Shown: positions 15,491 to 23,702 of the stretch, in pieces | Position numbering within the stretch: position 1 is the first letter of the stretch | How the letters are laid out: each line of letters opens with the position of its first letter | Origin: Prevotella sp. | GTDB lineage: Bacteria > Bacteroidota > Bacteroidia > Bacteroidales > Bacteroidaceae | Assembly (NCBI GenBank): GCA_022781445.1 | Contig: JALETQ010000037.1 | Location: 1-46,830, forward strand | Direction of reading: 5' to 3' | Length of the DNA stretch: 46,830 bases | The notes under the pieces: model-generated | Databases searched by the model: none | Told to the model about the DNA's origin: nothing | Seen by the model: the letters and a program-made list of their open reading frames with translations, nothing else | Translations under genes and position numbers: made by a program

Positions 15491-17956
15491 TCAGAAATCT
15501 TCGATACCCACTTCGACAGAGCGTGGTTCGGGCGCACGCCGTTCGGTTTGTGCGTTTTCCTCTCCCGGCGGCAGGATGGGATTTCCGTCCTCATCATATA
15601 TCACTTCGGTGTCGGGCACGGTGTCACGGCTGACGGGTTCGGGGCGCGACACATAGCTGCCGCAGTTATAGAGTCCTGGCGGAACCTCGTCAGCAGTAGG
15701 TTTCTTGAAACGTCCGTGATACTTCTTGAACTTCGAATCGCCCATGAGTTTCTCAAGGAAGGCACCACAGATGGGCAATGCCGTCCGGCTGCCCTGTCCC
15801 AAAGCACCGGTCCGGAAGTGAATGCTGCGGTATTCGCCACCCACCCATGCACCACAGACCAACTTGGGACTCACCGCAATAAACCATGCATCGGAATGAT
15901 TGTTGGACGTTCCGGTCTTGCCGCCGAAGTCGGTATCACCGAAGCGGCCGATGTAAGAGCCAAGCGACTGCGACGTACCTCCGGGTTCTCTCAATCCGCC
16001 GATGAGGAGTTGCTGCATGAGGTATGCACTCTTGTAGGGGATGACCCGTCGCAACTCGGTGGGCGCGGTGTAGACTTCATTGCCGTCGCGGTCGAGAATA
16101 CGCGACACCAGTACCGGCACATGGTGCTGGCCGTCGGCGGCTATCGTGCCGTATGCGTTGGTCATTTCGAGCAAAGTCACATCCGACGAGCCCAATGCCA
16201 ATGAAGGTTCTGCTTCGAGGGGGCTGACAATACCCATATCCTGCGCACAACGGATGACATTGCTGATACCCATCTCTTGTCCGAGACGAACGGCAATGGT
16301 GTTGATGCTTCGGGCAAAGGCACCTTTCAAAGGAACGGAGTCGCCCGAGAAGCGTCCGTTTGAGTTGCCGGGAGTCCACGTCACCTCCATATTCTTTTTC
16401 TTGTCGAATACCTGCATGGAGATATATTCGTCCCTACGCTTGTCGCAGGGAGACAGTCCCTGGTTCATTGCCTCGGTATAAACAAAGAGTTTGAAGGTCG
16501 AACCGGGCTGTCGCATGGCAGTCACCTTGTCGTATTTCCATGAATTGAAGTCGATGTCGCCTACCCATGCTTTCACTTCTCCGGTCTGCGGCTCCATCGC
16601 CACGAACGAACAGTGCATGAACCGCACCATGTAACGAATGGAATCCATCGTACTCATCTCTTTCTTGACGGTGCCCTTCTCATAGTCGAACAAGGTCACC
16701 TCGTGGGGATGGTTCAGATAATAGTCGATGGAGTCGCCGTTGCTGTCGTACTTGTCGGAGAGATAACGGTAATAAGGCAGACGCTTGGCAATGTTCTCGA
16801 TGAAGTTGGGAATGACATTTCCGTTTTCATCGCGCCACGGATCCTGGTTTGCCCAGTGGCTGTTGAAGCGGCCTTGTATTTGTTTCATCTGCTCCACGGC
16901 AGCCTGCTCGGCATACTTCTGCATACGGGTGTCGATGGTGGTGTATATTTTCAGACCCGAATTATAGAGGTCATAGCCGTTCTCCTCGCACCATGTTTCG
17001 AGGTGATTTGCCACGGCTTCCCTAAAGTACAAGGCCTGTCCGTCGTAGTTCTTTTCCACACTGTATTTGATATGCAGGGGCTGCGCAATGAGCGTCTCGT
17101 AGTGTTCGCGGGTGATCATTTTCTGATCAAGCATGTTTTTCAATACCACATTGCGTCTGTTCAGACACTTTTCGGGGTTGGTGATGGGATTGTAAATGCT
17201 CGTTCCCTTCAGCATGCCGACCAAGATGGCAGCCTGATCGGCGGTTATCTTGTCGGGCGTGGTATCGAAATAGGTCTTGCAAGCGGTTTTGATGCCATAG
17301 GCATTGGAACCGAAATCGACCGTATTGGCATACATCGTCAGAATTTCTTCCTTGTTGTATGCCATCTCCAGCTTAGATGCCACTATCCATTCTTTACTCT
17401 TTACCACCAGAATCTTGACTCCGGGGATCTTGCCCAGCAAGCCCGAAGAGTATTTCGTGCGGATGCGGAACATGTTCTTGGCGAGCTGTTGCGTGATAGT
17501 CGAAGCGCCACGGGCATCCTTTCGGAACACGGCATCCTTGGCGGCTCCCACCAGTCCGAGCGGGTCGATACCCCAATGTTTGTAGAAGCGCACGTCCTCG
17601 GTCGAGATCAAGGCATCCCAAAATACGGGATTCACCTCACCGAACTTCACGGGCGTACGGTTTTGATTGAAGAATTTTCCGATGAGTTCTCCGTCGGCAC
17701 TATACAGTTCGGAGGCTTCATAAGTGGGAGGGTTCATGATTCCCTTGCTCCCCAAGAAGCCCGGAGAACTTCCGAAGAGCCAAAACAAATTGATATCGAC
17801 GGCCACAAAGTAAATCATCGAGAAGATGATGCACGACAAAATGCCGATGATGCCTTTCGAATACCAACGTTTGCCGCGAAACAAATCGACATACCAAGGA
17901 AAGAAGGCTTTGATTTTATGTGCCAGCCAAATGACAAATGTCTTCAATTTATTCAT
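15491..17956 (-). CDS. Class A penicillin-binding protein (transglycosylase/transpeptidase)
   Basis: This 821-residue bifunctional enzyme polymerises and crosslinks peptidoglycan in the periplasm. A cytoplasmic N-terminus is followed by one membrane helix (about 35-55). The GT51 glycosyltransferase domain has the catalytic STEDVRFYKHWGIDP (118-132, Glu120) and GASTITQQLAKN (150-161). The transpeptidase domain has the nucleophile in PGSTFK (Ser486/Lys489), SIN at 550-552 and KTG at 680-682. The C-terminal tail is acidic and proline-rich. A TACTTTTG -7 box lies at the complement of 17991-17998. Further upstream are a hairpin (18093-18111), a run of nine C (18120-18128) and a copy of the dispersed repeat. 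PBP1A-like is the best name; ponA or mrcA cannot be chosen from sequence alone. Confidence 0.95.
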   Translation of the reverse strand: MNKLKTFVIWLAHKIKAFFPWYVDLFRGKRWYSKGIIGILSCIIFSMIYFVAVDINLFWLFGSSPGFLGSKGIMNPPTYEASELYSADGELIGKFFNQNRTPVKFGEVNPVFWDALISTEDVRFYKHWGIDPLGLVGAAKDAVFRKDARGASTITQQLAKNMFRIRTKYSSGLLGKIPGVKILVVKSKEWIVASKLEMAYNKEEILTMYANTVDFGSNAYGIKTACKTYFDTTPDKITADQAAILVGMLKGTSIYNPITNPEKCLNRRNVVLKNMLDQKMITREHYETLIAQPLHIKYSVEKNYDGQALYFREAVANHLETWCEENGYDLYNSGLKIYTTIDTRMQKYAEQAAVEQMKQIQGRFNSHWANQDPWRDENGNVIPNFIENIAKRLPYYRYLSDKYDSNGDSIDYYLNHPHEVTLFDYEKGTVKKEMSTMDSIRYMVRFMHCSFVAMEPQTGEVKAWVGDIDFNSWKYDKVTAMRQPGSTFKLFVYTEAMNQGLSPCDKRRDEYISMQVFDKKKNMEVTWTPGNSNGRFSGDSVPLKGAFARSINTIAVRLGQEMGISNVIRCAQDMGIVSPLEAEPSLALGSSDVTLLEMTNAYGTIAADGQHHVPVLVSRILDRDGNEVYTAPTELRRVIPYKSAYLMQQLLIGGLREPGGTSQSLGSYIGRFGDTDFGGKTGTSNNHSDAWFIAVSPKLVCGAWVGGEYRSIHFRTGALGQGSRTALPICGAFLEKLMGDSKFKKYHGRFKKPTADEVPPGLYNCGSYVSRPEPVSRDTVPDTEVIYDEDGNPILPPGEENAQTERRAPEPRSVEVGIEDF

Positions 17957-18125
17957 GAGTTGCTCTACAGTTAAAGATTCAATGATGCTGCAAAAGTACG
18001 AATTTACTTGTTATTTCCACGCAATGTGACAGATATTTCGCCTATTTGGGTTTGTTTTACGGTGCATCGTTTCCTTGCCTTTCCACATAGGCTGCGGGAA
18101 GAAGTCCCGCAAGTTGCCGCCCCCC

Positions 18126-18217
18126 CCCAATCGTCATGAGAGTCCTGACGGAAAGTATCATGACACACCATGAAAGGTGTAAAATGTCAGGACGAAACGC
18201 AATGACGGCCGATTGGG
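18126..18217 (-). repeat. Dispersed intergenic repeat, 92 bp, minus orientation
   Basis: Ends CCCAATCGTCATGAG (18126-18140) and AATGACGGCCGATTGGG (18201-18217) are inverted. On the minus strand the interior reads GCGTTTCGTCCTGACATTTTAC and later ATACTTTCCGTCAGGAC. It is longer than the 80-bp copy at 13346 by an insertion around 18166-18180 that forms its own small palindrome (ACACCATGAAAGGTGT). Confidence 0.8.
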
Positions 18218-18230
18218 ATATAAAATGAAA

Positions 18231-18270
18231 CAACCGAACCATCATTCACGAGAGAATCATGGCTCGGTTG
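18231..18270 (-). terminator. Probable terminator of the ridA transcript
   Basis: CAACCGAACCAT (18231-18242) pairs with ATGGCTCGGTTG (18259-18270) with one mismatch. On the minus strand it is followed by TTTCATTTTATA. It lies about 145 nt past the ridA stop. Confidence 0.6.
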
Positions 18271-18413
18271 TCTTGTTATATTTCGCGAAATGCTCCTTCA
18301 ATCCTGCACCGCGCATCGGCCGGCCTTCCGCACGAAACCGTCGGAACGGCGCACAGACGGAATCAGAAGCCGGTCGTCCGGACGTCATGCCTCCAGCCGG
18401 AAGCGGTGAGGGT

Positions 18414-18791
18414 TCAGCGTGCAGCGATACATTCTATTTCCACGAGAGCACCTTTGGGGAGATCCTTCACCGCAAAAGCCGAACGGGCGGGGAACGGCTG
18501 ACCGAAGAACTCGGCATAAACTTCGTTCATGTCGGCAAAATTGGCAATGTCCGAAAGCAAAACGGTGGTCTTGACGACATTCGAAAGATCAAGGCCTTCA
18601 GATTCAAGGATGGCTTTTGCGTTAAGCAAAGACTGACGGGTTTGCTCTTTGATGCCACCTTCGGGGAAAGCACCGGTGGAAGGGTCGATGGGCAGTTGTC
18701 CCGAAAGGAAAATCATTCCGCCGGTTTCAATCGCCTGACTGTAAGGGCCGATGGCGGCAGGTGCATTGGAAGTGTTGAGTGCTTTTTTCAT
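18414..18791 (-). CDS. ridA: RidA-family reactive imine deaminase
   Basis: RidA hydrolyses reactive enamine/imine intermediates such as 2-aminoacrylate released by PLP enzymes, protecting other enzymes in the cytoplasm. The 125-residue length and the signature segments IGPYSQAI (about 14-21), FLSGQLPIDP, the catalytic-arginine region PARSAF (Arg near 105) and the final LVEIECIA are classic for the YjgF/YER057c/UK114 family. It lies about 130 nt downstream of serS on the same strand with no obvious promoter of its own beyond A/T-rich sequence, so cotranscription is possible. Confidence 0.94.
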   Translation of the reverse strand: MKKALNTSNAPAAIGPYSQAIETGGMIFLSGQLPIDPSTGAFPEGGIKEQTRQSLLNAKAILESEGLDLSNVVKTTVLLSDIANFADMNEVYAEFFGQPFPARSAFAVKDLPKGALVEIECIAAR

Positions 18792-18923
18792 TGTTGTTGT
18801 TCGATTTAATATGATTGAGTAAATAATTCGTTTTCAAGAGTCTGTCATCTGTCCCGGCACGGAAAGCCGACTGTTCGTACACTGACGACGAACGAGCCGC
18901 CCATGTCCGGACGGGGGCGGTCA

Positions 18924-20219
18924 TCAGCCTTGCAGATGCCGGTCGTCGAGTTTGTCGAAACCGCAATAACCCACGAGGCATGAAGGCACCCTGATGCCGT
19001 CGCTTTCCTGATTGTTCTCGATGATGGCAGCCACGATGCGCGGCAATGCCAACGCCGACCCGTTGAGGGTGTGACACAATTCTATCTTCTTGTCGGCACT
19101 GCGACGATAACGGCACTTGAGTCTGTTGGCCTGATAGCTTTCAAAATTGGATACCGAACTTACTTCGAGCCAACGCTGTTGGGCAGCACTCCATACCTCG
19201 AAGTCGAAGCAAAGGGCAGAAGTGAAGCTCATGTCGCCGCCACAAAGACGCAAGATGCGGTAGGGCAACTCGAGTTTTTGAAGCAGCCCCTCGACATGCT
19301 GCAGCATTTCTTGCAACGAGTCGTAAGAGTGTTCGGGCTTGTCGATGCGTACAATTTCGACTTTATCGAACTGGTGGAGGCGGTTCAGACCGCGCACATC
19401 CTTGCCATACGAGCCTGCTTCACGGCGGAAGCACGCCGAATAGGCACATCGCTTGATTGGCAGTTCCTGTTCATCGAGGATGACATCCCGGAAGATGTTG
19501 GTCACGGGAACCTCTGCCGTGGGTATGAGATAGAGGTTGTCGAGGTCGGCATGGTACATCTGTCCTTCCTTGTCGGGCAACTGTCCGGTGCCGTAACCGC
19601 TGGCTTCATTGACCAACAACGGCGGTTGCACCTCAAGATAGCCGCTCTTCCGGGCTTCGTCGAGGAAGAAATGTTCGAGAGCCCGTTGCAGGCGTGCCAT
19701 CTTACCGATGTAAATCGGGAATCCGGCCCCGGTCACCTTCACACCGAGATCAAAATCGATGAGTCCGAATTTCTTGCACAAGTCCCAGTGACATAGGGCA
19801 TCATCCGACAGTTGGGGGATGCTTCCGCCCTGCCGGACCACCTCATTGTCGGCGGCATCCTTGCCTTCGGGGACACTTTCGTGGGGTACATTGGGGATGC
19901 GGCACAGCTGTTCGGTCAACGCTTGTTCGGCGGCAGCCATCTCTTCCTGCAGCTGCTTGTCCTTGATTTTGAGTGCAGCCACCTCCTGTTTGGTGGTGTC
20001 AGCCTCATCGCGCCTGCCTTCTTTCATGAGTGCCCCGATACGGGCTGCCAGCCGTTTGGCTTCCTGCCGCGTGCTGTCGAGTTGCTGTTGGGCATCCCTA
20101 CGGCGTTTGTCGATGGCCAAGACCTCGTCGATGGCTTCGCGTGCACCGGCAAAGCGTTTCTTTTCCAATCCCCGAACCACTTGCCCGGTATTCTCGTTTA
20201 TTTGTTTAAGTGTCAGCAT
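18924..20219 (-). CDS. serS: Serine--tRNA ligase
   Basis: SerS charges tRNA-Ser (and tRNA-Sec where present). The 431-residue protein has the long N-terminal antiparallel coiled coil that grips the tRNA variable arm (about 25-105), then a class II core: TAEVPVTN (serine site), the motif-2 region FRREAGSYGKD...RLHQFDKVE, SVSNFESYQANR and motif 3 HTLNGSALALPRIVAAIIEN. Transcription probably starts about 170 nt upstream at the promoter near 20394-20424, leaving a long leader that contains three TTCCGGC blocks. It is divergent from glnS. Confidence 0.97.
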   Translation of the reverse strand: MLTLKQINENTGQVVRGLEKKRFAGAREAIDEVLAIDKRRRDAQQQLDSTRQEAKRLAARIGALMKEGRRDEADTTKQEVAALKIKDKQLQEEMAAAEQALTEQLCRIPNVPHESVPEGKDAADNEVVRQGGSIPQLSDDALCHWDLCKKFGLIDFDLGVKVTGAGFPIYIGKMARLQRALEHFFLDEARKSGYLEVQPPLLVNEASGYGTGQLPDKEGQMYHADLDNLYLIPTAEVPVTNIFRDVILDEQELPIKRCAYSACFRREAGSYGKDVRGLNRLHQFDKVEIVRIDKPEHSYDSLQEMLQHVEGLLQKLELPYRILRLCGGDMSFTSALCFDFEVWSAAQQRWLEVSSVSNFESYQANRLKCRYRRSADKKIELCHTLNGSALALPRIVAAIIENNQESDGIRVPSCLVGYCGFDKLDDRHLQG

Positions 20220-20503
20220 CTTCTTGTATTTCTATGTTCTGTTGGTGTGTCGATGACGGCAACGGACGAATGCGTTCCCTCTTATTGGCATGCCGGGATG
20301 CGGTGACAAGTAAGCCCGACCTTTCCGGCCGCCTTTTCCGGCGGTACCCTTCCGGCAACTTCACCAAAGGGCTTTGCTGTCCGTAAGCCACGACAAAATT
20401 ATATATTTTACGCTGCATAGCCAAGAAAAGCCTTTCTTTTTTGGAGCCAACGGGGGGAATATCGGAAAAATTATCTAATTTTGCAGCTCTATATTTTATG
20501 ATT
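20220..20503. other. Divergent serS/glnS regulatory region
   Basis: It holds back-to-back promoter boxes: TAATTTTG for serS (complement of 20394-20401) with TTG about 20 nt upstream (20422-20424), and TAATTTTG for glnS at 20476-20483. The serS leader contains TTTCCGGC at 20322 and 20335 and CTTCCGGC at 20349, spaced 13 and 14 nt, and can fold a CCGCC/GGCGG hairpin. No tRNA-like or T-box structure was recognised. Confidence 0.6.
20394..20424 (-). promoter_or_regulatory. Probable serS promoter
   Basis: On the minus strand, TTG (complement of 20422-20424), a 20-nt spacer and TAATTTTG (complement of 20394-20401) fit the Bacteroidota consensus. Confidence 0.6.
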
Positions 20504-22204
20504 ATGGTAACAGACGAACATACACACGAAGAGAGACAAAGTTTGAATTTCATTGAGCAGATTGTGGAAAAAGACCTCGCGGAGGGCAAGAACAGCGGTC
20601 GCATCCAGACCCGGTTTCCGCCCGAGCCCAACGGTTATCTGCACATCGGGCACGCCAAAGCCATCTGCATGGACTTCGGCATCGCCAAGAAATACAATGG
20701 CGTTTGTAACCTGCGTTTCGACGACACCAACCCCAGCAAGGAAAACAACGAGTATGTGGAAAACATCCTCAACGACATCAAATGGCTGGGATTCGAATGG
20801 GGAAACATTTATTATGCCTCCGACTACTTCGACAAACTTTGGGAGTTTGCCAAATGGATGATTCGCAACGACCTGGCATACGTAGACGAACAAAGCTCGG
20901 AACAGATTGCACAACAGAAGGGAACGCCCACCGAACCCGGACAGAATTCGCCCTATCGCGACCGGCCGGCCGAAGAAAGCATGGCTCTTTTCGAGAAGAT
21001 GAACACCCCTGAAGCCGTGGAAGGCTCGATGGTGCTGCGTGCGAAAATGGATATGGCAAACCCCAACATGCACTTCCGCGACCCCATCATCTACCGCATC
21101 ATCCACACGCCCCACCACCGGACGGGCAGCAAATGGAACGCTTATCCGATGTACGACTTCGCACACGGACAGAGCGATTACTTCGAAGGGGTGACCCATT
21201 CCATCTGCACGCTCGAGTTTGTTCCCCATAGACCGCTCTACGACAAGTTCGTGGATTACCTCCAGCAGATGGAGAACCAAACCGACTATCGTCCCCGACA
21301 ATATGAATTCAACCGGCTGAACCTCACCTATTCCGTGATGAGCAAGCGCAAGCTGCTGGCACTCGTCGAAGAGAAAAAGGTCAACGGATGGGACGATCCC
21401 CGCATGCCGACCCTGAGCGGCATGCGCCGCCGAGGATACTCGCCCGAAGGAATCCGCAAGTTCATCGACTCCATCGGCTACACGAAGTTCGACGCCCTCA
21501 ACGACATGGCACTCCTCGAAGCCGCCATCCGCGAAGACCTCAACCTCCGGTCCACCCGCGTTTCGGCGGTGTTGAACCCCGTCAGGCTCGTCATCACGAA
21601 CTATCCCGAAGGTCAAACCGAGGAGATGGTTGCCATCAACAACCCGGAAGACGAGAACACCGGCACCCACGACATCACCTTCTCGCGCAACCTTTGGATT
21701 GAAAGAGAGGACTTCATGGAAGACGCACCCAAGAAATTCTTCCGCATGACACCCGGCAAGGAAGTGCGCCTGAAGAACGCCTACATCGTGAAATGCACCG
21801 GTTGCAAGAAGAACGGACAAGGTGAGATAGAAGAGATTTACGCCGAATACGACCCCGAAAGCAAGAGCGGACGCGAAGGTGCCAACCGGAAAGTGAAAGG
21901 AACGCTCCACTGGCTGTCGGCAGAGCATGCCCGAAAGGCTGAAGTGCGCATCTACGACCGGCTGTTCGACGTGGAGAACACAGCCGCCGACGAGCGTGAT
22001 TTCAGAGAGCAACTCAATCCGCAGTCGCTGCAGATGATGGAGAACTGCTATGTAGAACCCTTTGCCGCCGCCATGCAGCCGGGCGAGTACCTGCAATTCC
22101 AGCGCATCGGCTACTTCATGGCCGATCCCGACTCGACGCCCGAACATCCCGTGTTCAACAAGACAGTGGGCCTGAAAGACAGCTGGGCCAAGCAGAACAA
22201 ATAA
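20504..22204 (+). CDS. glnS: Glutamine--tRNA ligase
   Basis: GlnS is a class I synthetase that charges tRNA-Gln directly. The protein (about 566 residues) shows PPEPNGYLHIGHAKAI with the HIGH motif, FDDTNPSKE, and VMSKRK as the KMSKS equivalent, followed by the anticodon-binding beta-barrels with GREGANRKVKGTLHWLSA. The open frame extends upstream to 20441, but the -7 box at 20476-20483 puts the transcript start near 20490, so translation must begin at ATG 20498 or 20504; the latter gives MVTDEHTHEER. It is followed after 14 nt by a DedA gene. Confidence 0.96.
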   Translation: MVTDEHTHEERQSLNFIEQIVEKDLAEGKNSGRIQTRFPPEPNGYLHIGHAKAICMDFGIAKKYNGVCNLRFDDTNPSKENNEYVENILNDIKWLGFEWGNIYYASDYFDKLWEFAKWMIRNDLAYVDEQSSEQIAQQKGTPTEPGQNSPYRDRPAEESMALFEKMNTPEAVEGSMVLRAKMDMANPNMHFRDPIIYRIIHTPHHRTGSKWNAYPMYDFAHGQSDYFEGVTHSICTLEFVPHRPLYDKFVDYLQQMENQTDYRPRQYEFNRLNLTYSVMSKRKLLALVEEKKVNGWDDPRMPTLSGMRRRGYSPEGIRKFIDSIGYTKFDALNDMALLEAAIREDLNLRSTRVSAVLNPVRLVITNYPEGQTEEMVAINNPEDENTGTHDITFSRNLWIEREDFMEDAPKKFFRMTPGKEVRLKNAYIVKCTGCKKNGQGEIEEIYAEYDPESKSGREGANRKVKGTLHWLSAEHARKAEVRIYDRLFDVENTAADERDFREQLNPQSLQMMENCYVEPFAAAMQPGEYLQFQRIGYFMADPDSTPEHPVFNKTVGLKDSWAKQNK

Positions 22205-22218
22205 CACCCACGGACATC

Positions 22219-22857
22219 ATGCACTGGATTACCGCCCTGCTCGACAACCTCAACTATGCAACCATCACTTTCCTGATGCTGCTCGAGAGTACCGTCATTC
22301 CCGTACCGTCGGAACTGGTCGTGTCGCCCGCCGCCTACCGTGCGGCCCAAGGCGAGCTCAACGTCTTCCTCGTCATCCTCTTTGCAACCATCGGTGCCAA
22401 CATAGGTGCCAGCATCAATTATGCCGCAGGTTACTATCTCGGACGACCCATCATCTACAGGTTTGCCAACAGCAAATGGGGAAAGATGTGCCTCCTCAAC
22501 CAAGAGAAGGTAGAGAAAAGCGAACGCTACTTCTACGACCACGGCATGGTGGCGACCATCACCGGCAGACTGCTGCCCGGCATACGCCACCTCATATCCA
22601 TCCCCGCCGGGCTCTCGAAGATGAACTACTGGAAATTCCTGCTCTACACCACCGTCGGTGCCGGCGCATGGCATGCCATCCTGGCTGCACTCGGATGGTA
22701 CCTGCACTCGATCGTTCCGCCCGAAAAACTCAACGACAAGCTCCACGAATACGGCGACCAGCTCAAGTGGGGACTGCTCATCGCCATGGCTCTGGTGGCG
22801 GCATACTTCCTTCTGAGACATCTTCTGAAGCGAAAGAACGCGAGAGACAACGTGTAG
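22219..22857 (+). CDS. DedA-family membrane protein
   Basis: The 212-residue protein has the DedA/VTT (SNARE-associated) layout: an early membrane segment with the acidic ESTVIPVPSELVVSPAA (about 23-39), a helix with GANIGASINYAAGYYLGRP, then the typical GRLLPGIRHLISIPAGLSKMNYWKF (about 115-139) and a GAGAWHAILAALGWYL helix. DedA proteins are lipid scramblase-like or flippase-like transporters, with roles reported for undecaprenyl phosphate or phosphatidylethanolamine recycling. Which lipid is handled here is unknown. It is probably cotranscribed with glnS. Confidence 0.92.
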   Translation: MHWITALLDNLNYATITFLMLLESTVIPVPSELVVSPAAYRAAQGELNVFLVILFATIGANIGASINYAAGYYLGRPIIYRFANSKWGKMCLLNQEKVEKSERYFYDHGMVATITGRLLPGIRHLISIPAGLSKMNYWKFLLYTTVGAGAWHAILAALGWYLHSIVPPEKLNDKLHEYGDQLKWGLLIAMALVAAYFLLRHLLKRKNARDNV

Positions 22858-23020
22858 ACCAAACGGAAGAAGTCGTATCGGAACGCACACGCGCCCCCCG
22901 ACTGTCCCGAACCGGCCATCAAAATGCCGGGTTATAAAAAGATTCATGATCGAGAGGTTTTCCCCAATGCGATGATGCAGCAGGAAAATGCGGCAGGCAT
23001 CATGAATGCGGCAGGGAACA
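22858..23020. other. Intergenic stretch with short ATGCGGCAGG repeats
   Basis: ATGCAGCAGG (22975) and ATGCGGCAGG (22988 and 23006) form an irregular cluster, and ATGATGC (22972-22978) can pair with GCATCAT (22997-23003). No gene is seen. Confidence 0.45.
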
Positions 23021-23059
23021 CAAAAACGGCAGACATCATTTCGTGTGATGTCTGCCGTT
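23021..23059 (-). terminator. Terminator after the truncated HU-like gene
   Basis: A perfect 14-bp stem, AACGGCAGACATCA (23025-23038) with 23046-23059, loop of 7 nt, followed on the minus strand by five T. It lies 21 nt past the HU-like stop codon. Confidence 0.9.
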
Positions 23060-23080
23060 CATTTTTATCCCGACCGGGAA

Positions 23081-23248
23081 TCAGAGGCCGAGGGTGGTCA
23101 GTACGGCCCGCACGTCGGCGGGACTGACCGCCAATTCGGCTGCCACGCGCTTTGCCACCTGCTCCGTCGTGGCGGCCGAGCCTGTCAGAACGGACTTGGG
23201 ATACCACTTGCCGTCCGCCTTCATCTTCATTTTCCTGTAAAATGCCAT
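23081..23248 (-). pseudogene. 3'-truncated HU-like DNA-binding protein
   Basis: The 55-residue product MAFYRKMKMKADGKWYPKSV...RAVLTTLGL matches the N-terminal part of the Bacteroidales HU-like (histone-like family) proteins: KWYPKSV, then a helix pair with VAKRVAAELAVSPADVRAVL. Normal members continue for about another 70-100 residues with the dimer beta-arms; here a stop comes right after VLTTLGL and a terminator follows, with no continuation found in other frames. The frame is open 23 codons upstream of this ATG, but that part is unlike the family. It may be a decayed gene or a stable mini-protein that poisons HU dimers; the first is more likely. Three 22-bp repeats lie 48-113 bp upstream. 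Confidence 0.65.
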
Positions 23249-23295
23249 AGCTTTGACTGTCTTGTGCCTTCGGGCGGCGGGAATGTTAACAACGA

Positions 23296-23361
23296 CTAAA
23301 GTATAAGTAGTGGGCATCTAAAGTATAAGTAGTGCCCCACTGAAGTATATTTAGTCAGGAT
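23296..23361. repeat. Three 22-bp direct repeats upstream of the HU-like fragment
   Basis: CTAAAGTATAAGTAGTG begins at 23296 and 23318, and CTGAAGTATATTTAGTC at 23340: exactly 22 bp apart each time. The two outer spacings place the sites on the same DNA face, as expected for operators. They lie upstream of the HU-like fragment on the minus strand and downstream of the small acidic peptide gene. Confidence 0.8.
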
Positions 23362-23484
23362 CTGTATCTGCACCGCCCGGTGGCTTGGTTAATGAATGAT
23401 AACGTCTGCCTGACGGTCTCCCGTCCTGTTCGGGAAGACCCTGCCCCACCACGGCAGCGGCGGGACAGGGAACGGTGTGCCACG

Positions 23485-23688
23485 TCAGTCTTCCCACACC
23501 CTGACTCCCTGTCTTCCCCAGCTCTCGTCGTCGTCGGAGAAGAAGCCCTGCTTGGCACCGATGTCATCGTCTTCGATCTCCTCGTCGGGATTCACCTGTA
23601 CGCTCCACCACTGGCCGCCGTCCATCATCGTGTCGCCGTTGATGGCGATTACCTCGGACTTGGGCTGCATATATTCTTTCTTCTTCAT
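23485..23688 (-). CDS. Small acidic peptide of unknown function
   Basis: The 67-residue product starts MKKKEYMQPKSEVIAINGD, contains GGQWWSVQ and is then very acidic (NPDEEIEDDDIGAKQGFF, SDDDESW) and ends VRVWED. An ATG two codons upstream (23694) is an alternative start. It follows the stop of the truncated surface-protein gene by about 10 nt on the same strand and is probably cotranscribed. Small proteins that start MKKKEYxxP and carry acidic, Trp-containing tails recur beside exported-protein genes in Prevotella-like genomes (from memory); their function is not known to me. No membrane segment or signal peptide is present. A Gly-Gly pair before QWWS resembles a leader-peptide cleavage site, but no processing enzyme is nearby. 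Confidence 0.6.
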   Translation of the reverse strand: MKKKEYMQPKSEVIAINGDTMMDGGQWWSVQVNPDEEIEDDDIGAKQGFFSDDDESWGRQGVRVWED

Positions 23689-23702
23689 GGTCAATGTCTC
23701 CT

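Noticed and set aside
13772..16204. An 810-codon open frame on the plus strand, antisense to the helicase and PBP1A genes
   Set aside because: It lies opposite two well-conserved genes with complete motifs; its translation has no recognisable domain and spans the gap between them. Long antisense frames are common opposite genes with this codon use.
20489..22207. A 572-codon minus-strand frame opposite glnS
   Set aside because: glnS on the plus strand has all family motifs; the antisense product has no motif, promoter or context.
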